Source: Cheiracanthium punctorium (Eukaryota > Arthropoda > Arachnida > Araneae > Cheiracanthiidae). Taken from it: DNA of 64,000 nucleotides. Numbering within the stretch: position 1 is the stretch's first letter; every line of letters starts with the position of its first letter. The DNA lies in contig JAWZYV010016048.1 of assembly GCA_038373885.1 (NCBI GenBank), positions 62,001 to 126,000 of the forward strand, read 5' to 3'. Positions 17,255 through 26,718 of the stretch are shown in pieces. The notes under the pieces are model-generated. The model was not told the origin of the DNA. It saw only the letters and a list, made by a program, of their open reading frames with translations, and ran no database searches. The position numbers and the translations under genes are program-made.

Positions 17255-17620
17255 CGCTCTGGGTCGGCTAACAAACGATACGTACCGTTCACCTCACCAT
17301 GGCACAAGGTTTATATCACTGGAAATGGTATACGGGCGAAGTGTGAAAGTCCCGGGTTCGGGTCCCATCGCTCGTCCGTCGACCGTTAACCGTTCAGAGT
17401 TTTCCGTGGTTTTCTCCGGAAGTTAGCGTAAATACGGATTAGGACCCCTTCGAAAGACCCCCACGGAGGGCTCTCCTCTTTCAAGGAATCTTCCAAAAGC
17501 TCACTCACCAAATGGAACGAATTTCACACAATCTCAAGTACACACTAAAAGGAACGTACTGTGTGAAAATTAGCTGCTATCTCATAGAATTTGAGAAATT
17601 AAAGGTTAAAAATTAGTTAA
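17255..17620 (+). mobile_element. tRNA-derived SINE, family A
   Basis: The head resembles a tRNA gene with a split Pol III promoter. Box A lies around CACCATGGCACAAGG, and box B is GGGTTCGGGTCCC at about 17355. The body continues through GTTTTCTCCGG and AATACGGATTAGGACCCC to a tail ending near AAAATTAGCTGCTATCTC. The same head occurs inverted at 21880-22075, and the tail occurs inverted at 19400-19640. It is a non-autonomous retroelement that depends on a LINE for movement. Confidence 0.75.
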
Positions 17621-18026
17621 AATCGCGCCAATTGTAACCCTTTAGCTAGTATTTGGTGACAGGGATAATTGGTCGAAAAGTTGAAACGCTCACGCGTGCG
17701 CGTACTCGAAATATTTATAAATCAGTGTTTGCTATACCGTGTTATATTTCAACGTACTGGGTTTTAAAGTAGCTTAATCTCGTTTTCTACTAGTTAAACT
17801 GAAACCCTATAATCTTTTTATTTTAGTTCTGAAAGTCCCTGAAGAAAGTAATTTCTTTTTATTTGTATTAACACATTGCAAACTGCAAATTCAGTTTACG
17901 CATAAGTGAGGCATTTATTTTAATTCTATTCTTTTTATCCACATGATGATACTATGGAGCAAATATACTTAATGTTGTTTTTATGCTTTACGCGGAATTT
18001 TCTTCGAAAAATATGACATTGTCTCC

Positions 18027-18910
18027 ATGCACAGACGAAGAAAAAGTCTGCAAAATCAAATTGTTGAAAGCTTGCAAAATTATCAGAAAGTAAATGCAAC
18101 AGATTTGGTAGCAAATGAGCAATGCTTATTACTCAATACCCCTGAAGATCCTATATTTTCTAGTTTAGAAAACGAAAGCATTGACTTCATGTCCAGTGAG
18201 GACATCATGCAAAATAAGCAATTTATTTCTTGAAAAGATAAGGAGACTGCAGTAAAATACTGGTGTGATACAATAGTGGCAAAATCCCGCTGTTTACAGA
18301 ATGTTCAAAATTATTTTAAATTTGTTACAAATAAAAGGCAGTTATATCTGTGGGAAAAGAAAAATCAGAAGAATGGCGATTATAAATATAAACTAAATCA
18401 AATTAAAAAATATACGTTTTAACACTTCTAACACGCAAGAAAATTACAGAAAAATGTACAGGATTGTGATTTACAAACTTGAGCTTCAGAAAAGGCACTC
18501 GAATTAGGACTGAAATTCCGCGCATCTAAAGGATGGCAGTACAGATTTTTAAAAAAGAATAAGATTGTGAGCAGGAAAGTCACAAAATTTGTTTTGCTGA
18601 AAAACTCTCGGTCAAAGGAAATCATTAAGAAATTAACGCAGCAGTTCGTAAATGATGTAAATGTCTTTATAAAGGATTCGTTGTTAAAAGACGATCAAAT
18701 TTTTATGCTGATCAGTCAGGTTTTAATTTAGAAATCCTTCTAGACGAACCCTGGAACATAGAGGATCGAAGCAAGTAGAAAGTGAGATTCAATCACAAAA
18801 TGCAGTGACACATTTCTACACTGCAATGCCGATTTTAAGTAAAAACAATAGATTGTTATAGCCATTACATATTGAACATCCCGAAAAAACTGGGGAATTC
18901 GGAAAAAATT
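18027..18910 (+). pseudogene. decayed pogo-like transposase
   Basis: The frame from ATG 18027 (MHRRRKSLQNQIVESLQN) is interrupted by several in-frame stops (18231, near 18420 and near 18480) and a frameshift near 18700. It continues with ETAVKYW, then RQLYLWEK, a CENP-B type helix-turn-helix block (FRASKGWQYRFLKKNK, then IVSRKVTKFV), and after the shift ADQSGFNLEI, which resembles the first catalytic Asp block of pogo-family DDE transposases. Similarity fades after about 18910, so the C-terminal catalytic half is lost. The copy is old and inactive. It could be the gene of the larger candidate element around it or a nested insertion. Confidence 0.75.
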
Positions 18911-19399
18911 AAGTGTAACAGTTTTCTGACATTGTGTTAATGAAACAACTTAATAATATATTTCTTTCAGGGTCAAATCAAAGGGGTGGGGGAGGGAATT
19001 ATAGGGTGAACCCCTCCCCTCCAAAAAAATTACCTTACAACTTTTTAAAATTATTTTTTTAATACCATTGTTTATTTCAATTCTTATTTCGCTAAAAAGC
19101 TAAGCTTCTTCTAAAAAGCTACGTTTAACCTCCTATGCATGCATAGATTTTATGTTTAAAAAATATTTTTGGCCAATTTCCACCACCCCCCCTCTCCAAA
19201 ACGGAACCAGTTACCGGCCTGATTTCTTCCCCACCATATGTTCTGAGGGATATCCAGTGAATCATTGCTGCAGATGAATCCTGACATGTGCTTACTTAAA
19301 ATGATTATTAAATAAGCATCTTTTTGTAAAAGCATTTATAAAAGAAAATAGAAAGCGCCAAGTAGCGATAGAGGCTCTATTCTGTCGGCTCATACTCAT

Positions 19400-19640
19400 T
19401 TTTTATTAATTAATTTTAGCTTTAATTTAGGAGATAGCAACTAATTTTTACACATTAGGTTTCTTTAAGTGTGTACTTATGACTGGATTAAATTCGTTGT
19501 TTGGTGAGTGAGATTCGGGGAGGTTTCCTTGTTTGTGTTGTCCTTCTGACGAGGATTTATAAGCGGGTTTCGAGCCAACCACACAAATCCGATATACTTG
19601 TTCACAACTACGTACCGCAATTGTTCTTGGTTTTTGGGGA
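19400..19640 (-). mobile_element. SINE family A tail fragment
   Basis: On the minus strand this reads CTCACTCACCAAAC, then AAGTACACACTTAAAG and TGTGTAAAAATTAGTTGC, collinear with 17500-17620. Its other part (TATCGGATTTGTGTGG, GGCTCGAAACCCGC, AAATCCTCGTCAGAAGG) matches 21810-21880 on the plus strand. The tRNA-like head is missing. Shared blocks in inconsistent orientation suggest rearranged or composite copies. Confidence 0.6.
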
Positions 19641-19983
19641 AATGAACAATAGCAACTTCATGTAACAAGTTAAGTACTGCTAATAAACTGTTTCTCATAA
19701 GTTATTTCCTTATTATAGAGTTTGTTTATATTCATTGCACTTGCTAATTGGTCCTAGAACTGTAGTTAGCATTTCTTATTATATAGTTATCGATATGTTA
19801 AATATTTTGGAATGAGTGTTTTTGTTCGCAATCATTTTGTTTACAGCGCTCCAGCAATTGGAAGAATATCGCTGAACTTAAACATCGTGGCACTGTGATA
19901 AATATATTGTTTATTTTCTGTGTTTGTACTTGAATAGTTGTCTAACACGAACAATTTATGATGTTTTTAGTGTGCATGTGTGC

Positions 19984-20118
19984 AGGCTCGTAGCCAGGAA
20001 AATTTTTCGGGGGGGGGGAAATGAAGTGATATGTGTCTAAATAGACAGAATTTCATCACTAATCCAAAAATTTCGGGGGGGATATATCCCGATATCCCCC
20101 CCCCCTGGATACGCCCTT
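19984..20118. mobile_element. 135-bp G/C-run MITE with 10-bp target duplication
   Basis: The ends AGGCTCGTAGCCAGG and CCTGGATACGCCCTT are imperfect inverse complements. Inside are a G run and a C run that pair, with TCGGGGGGG and CCCGATATCCCCC around the centre. The element is bracketed by an exact 10-bp direct repeat, GCATGTGTGC (19974-19983 and 20119-20128), a convincing target-site duplication. No coding sequence. Confidence 0.75.
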
Positions 20119-21039
20119 GCATGTGTGCTCTGGGGGATTTCACATCAAATATAATATATACACTTTCCAGACTTATAAATTTCTATCTTCTATACTTACA
20201 ATAAGAATTCTGATTTTCTAGGAGTATCTTAAAGTTTCCTAACGCGTAAGTGCCGTCAATAATTTAAATGAATGGATATATCTCAATCAAGTTTATGAGG
20301 TACCCCAAATTAAAGAAATGATATATTTCACCTTTTAACGTATAAAAGAACAGAAGAATTGTATCTACAAATTATTTATAATTTCCTTGTAATATTTGTT
20401 ATGTAGTTTTAAATTTGTACACACTTTGCAATTCTTTTTGCATATTGCATACTATTATTTCTTAATCCTAGTAAAAATGAATCAAAGAAGCATAGTTATA
20501 CACTTTTTTTTCGAAGTTAATGAAACACTTTTAACTACAATTTTGTAAACATGTAAATAAATCAAACCACATAGCAATATTTTAAAAAGTGTGAAATTTA
20601 TATGTATATAGCATATAACTGTTTTTTTTGTTTTATTAATACACAACTGGTAATTAAAATAGCAACACGAAGAAGGTGACATGCTACACACAGTGCAGCA
20701 ATTTTAATGTCGAGTAGTATATCTTATCAAAGAAATATTTCTAGCTTCATAACATTGTGATTTTCTTTTTTCTACAAATTATGTCCTTATCAAAAACAAT
20801 AATCATTTTCTTCAGTTTTAAAAGTAATTTTTCATTTGTATGAGATAAACAGCTAGATTTTGATATGAAGTAATTTTACAGTGGGAATTTTCTAGTTTTT
20901 TGTATATTCGGGGGCGACTTGTAATTCAGGGATTTGGGAAATTTTGTCTGGAAAAGTCAGGGAATTCTGCAAAAAATCTCTTCTAAATCAGGGAGATTTA
21001 AAATTCTTTACAATGTTTATCGTCATTTGATGCAGAATA

Positions 21040-21201
21040 CCGTGTTTACTCGCGTAATAGTCGCACCCCCGTTTTGAAGCAGAAAAAATAGCTCTTTAGA
21101 GTTACAATATTATATAGTAGATTTTACCCGCATAATAGCCACCTGGACTTTCAACATGAAAATTTGGCAAAAAAGTGCGACTATTACGTGAGTAAACATG
21201 G
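21040..21201. mobile_element. 162-bp MITE with long inverted ends
   Basis: The left end CCGTGTTTACTCGCGTAATA is mirrored at the right by TATTACGTGAGTAAACATGG, and the pairing continues through GTCGCAC / GTGCGAC. It is a short non-coding element that can fold over most of its length. I do not assign a superfamily because the target duplication is unclear. Confidence 0.75.
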
Positions 21202-21540
21202 GAGTTTTGGCTTCTGGCGATCGGAACAGCTTTATTATTGGTCATTATTGGCAGTCTTTCTCATAACTTTGTGAAATTTTCAATGACAATAATATTTTAT
21301 TTAAATATTATGTATTCATTTTTTAAATTCTTAAACAGGGATGTATAGATTTTTTTATAATTCTTATTCACTATATTTTAAGTTAAAATTTACTCTGTGA
21401 AGGGGGTTCCACCCCCTCAAAACCAGTTTCTTTCTTTTAAATAAATACAATTTCAGTTTACTAACAACCATAGTCAGATAAAAGAAAAAGCTATCAGCGC
21501 ACATAATCCAAAACTATCTGCAAACTCATATGACGTATTT

Positions 21541-21710
21541 AACGAGGAGAGATGGGGGTCCTGGGAGTTCGGACACTCCCCCCCCTCCCTGAAATTCTGA
21601 TTTTTGTCACTATAATGATAGTCTTTTTGTGAAAAATTCTGCCTTTTTTACGGTTTGGACTCCCCTCCCCCTCTCCCAAAATGTTTCCTGAATACGTGCC
21701 TGCTCGTGAT
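21541..21710 (-). mobile_element. dispersed repeat, family C
   Basis: Read on the minus strand: GCAGGCACGTATTCAGGAAA, a purine-rich GGGAGAGGGGGAGGGG, AAAAAAGGCAGAATTTTT, and an end with GGGAGGGGGGGG and GGACCCCCAT. The same order of blocks appears on the plus strand at 49240-49430, so this is a dispersed element. The class is uncertain (non-autonomous DNA element is likely). Confidence 0.65.
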
Positions 21711-21879
21711 AACTGAATACATATTGCGTATATGAGCTTGTGTATATGCATTCAAAGCATACATCTGTGCAACCCGCTTGCGCTATAGTGACTAGCTGCT
21801 GCTGTTGTGAACATGTGTATCGGATTTCTGTGCTTGGCTCGAAGTCCACTTGTAAATCCTCGTCCGAATGACAAAACAA

Positions 21880-22075
21880 GGGAGTTACTCTCTGTGGGGT
21901 CTTTGTAAGGGGTCCTAACCCGTATTTACCCTAAGTTTCGGAGAAAACCACGAAAAACACCGAACGGTTAGGTCGACGGATGTGCGATGGAACCCGAACC
22001 CGGCACCTTCACACTTCGGCCGTCTACCATTTTCAGTGATATAACCACTGTGCCATGGTGAGGCTTTGTGCAAGA
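21880..22075 (-). mobile_element. tRNA-derived SINE, family A, inverted copy
   Basis: On the minus strand: CACCATGGCACAGTGGTTAT (box A region), then GGCCGAAGTGTGAAGGTGCC, GGGTTCGGGTTCC (box B) and AATACGGGTTAGGACCCC. It matches the plus-strand copy at 17255 block by block, with many single-base differences. The two heads show that a tRNA-promoter SINE family was active in this genome. Confidence 0.8.
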
Positions 22076-22607
22076 TAAATTGTTTATTTATTTTAATGCA
22101 TAAATTTTAAAACCATTTCATATCAGTGCCTAGTTATAAAAGTATTTTTTTAATATTTTGCTTATTATACAGTCTGATCATCAACGTCTTGAATTTCAAA
22201 ATCTCGAATCATTTGTGTAGTCAGAGGCCAATATCCTGAATCAGGAACACTAATTATAAATATAAATTTTTTATTCAATACTTTTCGAAGTTGAAATATG
22301 TAAGAAAGAAATTAACTATTAGTGCAGATCTAATCGCTCTGTAAGCAGTTCTTTATAAAAGTTTTGCGTTTAAAAAGAGAGGAATGCTTAAAAATTTCAG
22401 CTTTCTCCTATTAAAAAAGTTTAAAATTTGATTCTTTTTTCTTATTCATTATTTTTTCAAAAAGATTTGACGAAAATTAAGCATATTGTTAAATGTAGTA
22501 AAAATATTTTATCATGTAAATTTATTTCGAATGTTCAATAGCAATGATGCATACAGTCTTCTATTTTAAAACAAGATGGTAATTTTGACATTTTAATTTG
22601 GAAGAGC

Positions 22608-23032
22608 AGGCCCGTGGCCAGGATTTTTATTCGGGGAGGCTCAAATATTCAAATACCATAACTTAAACATAGGTATCATGGGGTCCTATGAAAGGTGCAA
22701 GAAAGAGCCCCCCCACCCTCCGACATAGGCGCGGCATAGTGATCATTTTTAAAGTACACTGGAACTTTTTGCATTTTAGTACTGAAGTGCCTGAAATACT
22801 GAAATAAGCCTTCTCAAGAATAAGGGTCTTCCCTAGAATATAAGCCTTCCGTAGAATAGTGGGTGGATTGTGGTAATGGGGCCCCTTGGGTGCCCCTCTC
22901 TTGTAGAGGACGCGGGGCTGCAGAGCCTCTTTCCCTAAATCCGCCCCTGTATATAAACATACATATTTGAACTTTCGGAGGGGGGAGGTGTAGCTCCTCA
23001 AGCCTCCTCTTCCCTGGCTACGTGCTTGTTGA
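22608..23032. mobile_element. TIR element of the CCGTGGCCAGG type
   Basis: The left end GCAGGCCCGTGGCCAGG and the right end CCCTGGCTACGTGC are imperfect inverse complements. They resemble the 135-bp element at 19984 (CTCGTAGCCAGG), so this is a longer, related non-autonomous copy. The interior holds GC-rich sequence that may be a second nested copy (CTAAATCCGCCCCTG near 22937). The open frame over it is not recognisable as a protein. Confidence 0.55.
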
Positions 23033-23178
23033 GGGGGAATTACAACAAGTGCTGCTGAAAAGTGAAATTATTATGCTCCTAGCTTGTGCTAACAAATTTC
23101 AGTTTATAGATGAGTAAAAAGTAAAATGTGATTTTTTAAATGTGTTTAGTTCACTGAAGTAAATTATTTTGTTTCTAG

Positions 23179-23308
23179 GTGTTTGCTTGGAATAAATCCT
23201 AACAGAGGATGCAAGAAGAATCCTGATGTGGAAAAACGTGAGGCCGTTAATATGAAAATTCTCAATTTACTTAATAAAATGTCGGCATATGAGCTATTTG
23301 ACCACTAA
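23179..23308 (+). CDS. orphan terminal exon-like frame
   Basis: It follows a strong acceptor (ATTTTGTTTCTAG) and stays open for about 42 codons to TAA at 23306-23308. It reads CLGINPNRGCKKNPDVEKRE, then AVNMKILNLLNKMSAYELFDH with a charged, helix-friendly end. An AATAAA lies 57 nt downstream (23365-23370). That combination is what a last coding exon looks like, on the strand opposite to the fasciclin gene. I do not recognise the peptide and found no partner exon. It may belong to a transposon gene inside 16491-25404. Confidence 0.3.
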
Positions 23309-23579
23309 TTATATATTAAGAAATACCCATGAATACTGGAGAGCAAATCTATAAAATTATAAACAATAAACTTTGTAAATATTCCTTTGTTTGTACTTTG
23401 TAAATACTTTATAAATACTGTATTTTTTTTATTAAAATAAATCTAATTTTTCAGAATTTTTCTTGGCGTATTTCTTTGATTATTAATGTATATTACAAAA
23501 ATCTAAGCATAGATATATCATGCAAGAGTAATTTTAAACTCCTAAAAACTATTTCTGAAAAATAAGATGCATATATGTA

Positions 23580-23778
23580 TATACATTAAAACCTCTACTA
23601 ACGGTCACCTCCGAAGACTGGTCATCTCTTTAAACAGACACTGTTAGAAGTTTACAGAATTGAATTGAGACTATTGAATTAACATTATTGTGAACCTCCA
23701 AAGAACGGTTGTCTCATAAAATGGTCACTATTTTATGGGACCAAACGTAGCTGTTTTTCAGAGGTTTCGCTCTATATA
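23580..23778. mobile_element. short TIR element (pogo/mariner-type MITE)
   Basis: The left end ATTAAAACCTCTACTAACGG is paired with GAGGTTTCGCTCTATATATG on the right, and internal GGTCACCTCC / GGTCACTATTTT blocks lie near the ends. AAACCTCT followed by a run like AACGGTCACC is typical of pogo/Tigger-type MITE termini. Non-coding and partly eroded. Confidence 0.5.
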
Positions 23779-24619
23779 TGTAGTATTTACTTGAACGACG
23801 CCATCACTACATTAATCAATAGTTTAGAAGCAAACATATATATTATTTTAACGACAATGACGCGCTACAATCACCTAAAAAATAAACATTACAGTAAATA
23901 CTTCCACTAACTTCATTTACTACAAATACCTCAACCATTTATTTAGGGACAATTGACATGACAAACTGATACGCTTCCCTACCCATGAACATGGAAATTG
24001 ATGGATACTTGATGGATAATATCAAGAAATATTTTTGAAAGCATTAAAAAATAAACTTTAAATTTTATGCTTGGAACATCTACACTCCCACCCCTGATCC
24101 ATTGATTTGTGTATACATTTTCGTGCTTTGAAATGCATTGATTCATTTGAAATTAGCTTCTTTGATTACTGTTTTACTTGATTGATAGCAATCGTTCTTA
24201 TAAATCTTTCGTTTTTCAACACTAATATTTTATTTTGTACAGTTACTTAATTTTAAAGTATGCCCTTGGATGGAATTGAATGAAAATAATTAATGTCACC
24301 TATGATTTCAAAACATACTCAAGAATTTATTTTCATTAACATTTCGTAGCAGAATTTTTTTGCCACTTAACAGGGCCAAGGTCGTCGAAAGAAGCTAGTA
24401 TATGATAAAATTACTGAATTTTTTAAGTAATTGTAAGTAAGTAAAATTTTTAAGTAATTTTAAGTAAGGTATTGAATTATTAAAAATAAAAGAAAGTTGT
24501 AAAAAAATACAAAATATATTTCATAAATAAACTGGTTTTTTCTTTAAATTCCTTAAATCAAGCTGTAAAAAAATGGTTAAAGTCTGCTACATTGACAGAA
24601 ATATACCGTCGACAAAACA

Positions 24620-25325
24620 CGGGGAATCTGGAAAAATTACAGATTTCTGTAAATTAGATGGAGTATCTAAAAAAAAAAAATACAAAACATTGCTATAAAA
24701 TAAACGGAGAATCTGTAAAAATTTAAAAAATACAGAAGAAATCAGTAAAACGCATAGAAGATTTCTGTAAAAGAAACAGAGACTCTTTAAAAAATTACGG
24801 AAAACTTCTGTAAAACACACAAAATATTTCTGTAAAATTGATGAAGAATCTGTAAAAAATTACAGAGGACTTCTATAAAACACACAGAGGATTTCTGTAA
24901 GATTGATGGAGAATCTGTAAGAAATTACGGAAGACTTCTGTAAAACATACAGAAGATTTATGTAAAATAAACAGAGAATCTGTAAAAAATTACGGAAGAC
25001 TTCTGTAAAACATACAGAAGATTTCTGTAAAAGAAACAGAGAATCTGTAAAAAACTACAGAAGACTTCTGTAAAACATACAGACGTTTTCTGTAAAATAA
25101 ACAGAGAATTTGTAAAAATTACGGAAGACTTCTGTAAAACATACAGAAGATTCCTGTAAAATAAACGGATAATCTGTAAAAAACTACAGAAGACTTCTGT
25201 AAAACACACAGAAGTTTTCTGTAAAATAAACAGAGAATCTGTAAAAATTATGGAAGACTTCTGTAAAACACACAGAAGTTTTCTGTAAAATAAACGGAGA
25301 ATCAGTAAAAAATTACAGAACATTT
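24620..25325. repeat. 65-bp tandem array, about ten units
   Basis: GAATCTGTAA-type unit starts fall at 24781, 24846, 24911, 24976, 25041, 25106, 25170, 25235 and 25299, a 64-65 bp period, with more degenerate units back to about 24620. Each unit carries the palindrome TTACAGAAGACTTCTGTAA or a close variant, and a second ACAGAAG...CTGTAAAA block. Open frames across it are repeat artefacts. It ends against the CACTGC-type terminus at 25404. Confidence 0.9.
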
Positions 25326-25726
25326 CTGTTAAATATACGGAAATAAACTGGCGTCCTGGCTGACAGTTTTTTTCTGAAAATTTGACAGACTTTTTTTTGC
25401 AGTGTACTAATCGGTTCTAAAATGCTCATCCGTCGAATCGGAAGTTCATCGCTGAATAAAAGATTTTATTTTCTCATAAATAGAGAAGTCTTATTTAACA
25501 ATATTAAAAAACAGAAACTGATGGTTTAAAGTGCACTTGTAGAAATCATATAACTACAGCTGAATTTTTTTTTCTTTTGTAGTTCTTGAGATATGGTCTT
25601 CAGGCTTATGTATACTAGTTAAGGTTGCCATAGATTAAAAAAATACACACATAAAATTTCCTGATGTCACATAAATAATACAGCAATCGGTATATTTCTA
25701 TGGCTTTTTTATATAAATATATACCG

Positions 25727-26712
25727 GGTGATTCAAAATAGATGTTAAGGTGATTATTTTTTAAACCGTAAATGATCGAAACATTTAATTTTCATACTGT
25801 CCTTTTTATACTATAAAGGGTAGTAAAGGAGCTTTACTACCCTTTATAGTTAGAAGAATGTTGCTCTTTGCCTAAGAAAATTAATAAAACAAATCCTATG
25901 TCTCTAAGTGAAATAGTTTGCAAATAATTTATTTTTAAAACTGATGACTTACACCACTTTAATTGTTGTGTTGGCGTCGGTTTTCAAGCGAAAAAAATCT
26001 TTACTTTGTGGGACCAACTATGAGTTGAAAAAAGTAAAATAGCGTTCCCATTGTTGTCAATTAAATGCGTTCAAATTCGTGAAATGAATAGGTAAAGTTT
26101 TAAATCAAATGATCGATACTGCTTTATGAAATTCGCAATAATTTAGTCTTTTAGCGGGGTCATCCACGAATTACATCACGCTTCTAGAAAAAGTATTCTA
26201 AAATGTAAAAGAGAATGACAAAATAACGGTGTAGGTTACTATGGTGTGGTGATTTTCACTATGAACTGCCAAACATGCTTTGCAGGAAAATTCTAACTAA
26301 ATTAGGATTTGAGGAGTCAGCTGTATCTATCGAGTGATTTTTAACATAAATTGACATCAGTTGTAAAGCAGTTACATTTTTCTCACTTTTGAGACATCCC
26401 CTTAGTGCTTGGCGACAAATGCCAAAATTTTCAAATTGATATATCCCGGACACTATTCCACGTAGAGACACGGGATTTGTTTTATTAATTTTCTTAGGCA
26501 AAGAGCAACATTCTTCTAAATATAAAGGGTAGGAAAGGGGGGACCGTATAAAAATTAAAGTTCGTATTTTTATATGTATGCAATCCCCCAGTAAAAAATG
26601 CCATGTATGAAAGCTACTCTTAATTTGACGAACTTTTCTAATTGGAAGTATGTTTCGATCACTTACGGTTTAGAAAACTATCGCCTTAACATCTATTTTG
26701 AATCACCCACAC
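25727..26712 (-). mobile_element. 1-kb TIR element, copy A
   Basis: The left end GGTGATTCAAAATAGATGTT and the right end AACATCTATTTTGAATCACC are exact inverse complements, and the pairing continues inward (AAACCGTAAATGATCGAAAC / GTTTCGATCACTTACGG). About 986 bp. The interior has no recognisable transposase; the longest frame, about 80 codons on the minus strand, matches nothing I know. It contains a perfect hairpin at 25810-25850. A diverged copy lies immediately to the right in the opposite orientation. Confidence 0.8.
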
Positions 26713-26718
26713 TGGGTA

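Larger units (their letters stand above)
16491..25404 (+). mobile_element. candidate 8.9-kb element with CACTGC inverted ends
   Basis: The left end reads TA then CACTGCAAAAAAAGTCTGT. The right end is the inverse, ACAGAC, a T run and GCAGTG, then TA, so an inverted pair of about 19 bp is flanked by TA on both sides. Inside are a CpG-rich promoter-like stretch (16560-16750), pogo-like coding remains (18027-18910), an exon-like open frame (23179-23308), several nested MITEs and SINEs, and a 65-bp tandem array against the right end. The subterminal CTGTAAAATGTACAGAAATT at the left resembles the array units at the right. The two ends could also belong to unrelated copies of a short MITE: a single CACTGCAAAAAAAGACT also occurs at 42427. 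Confidence 0.35.

Noticed and set aside
24958..25323. 121-codon minus-strand open frame with repeated FCRNLLCVLQKS-like units
   Set aside because: Produced by the 65-bp tandem array; the protein repeat simply follows the DNA repeat.
24620..25325. CRISPR array
   Set aside because: Units are contiguous with no unique spacers, and the sequence is eukaryotic.
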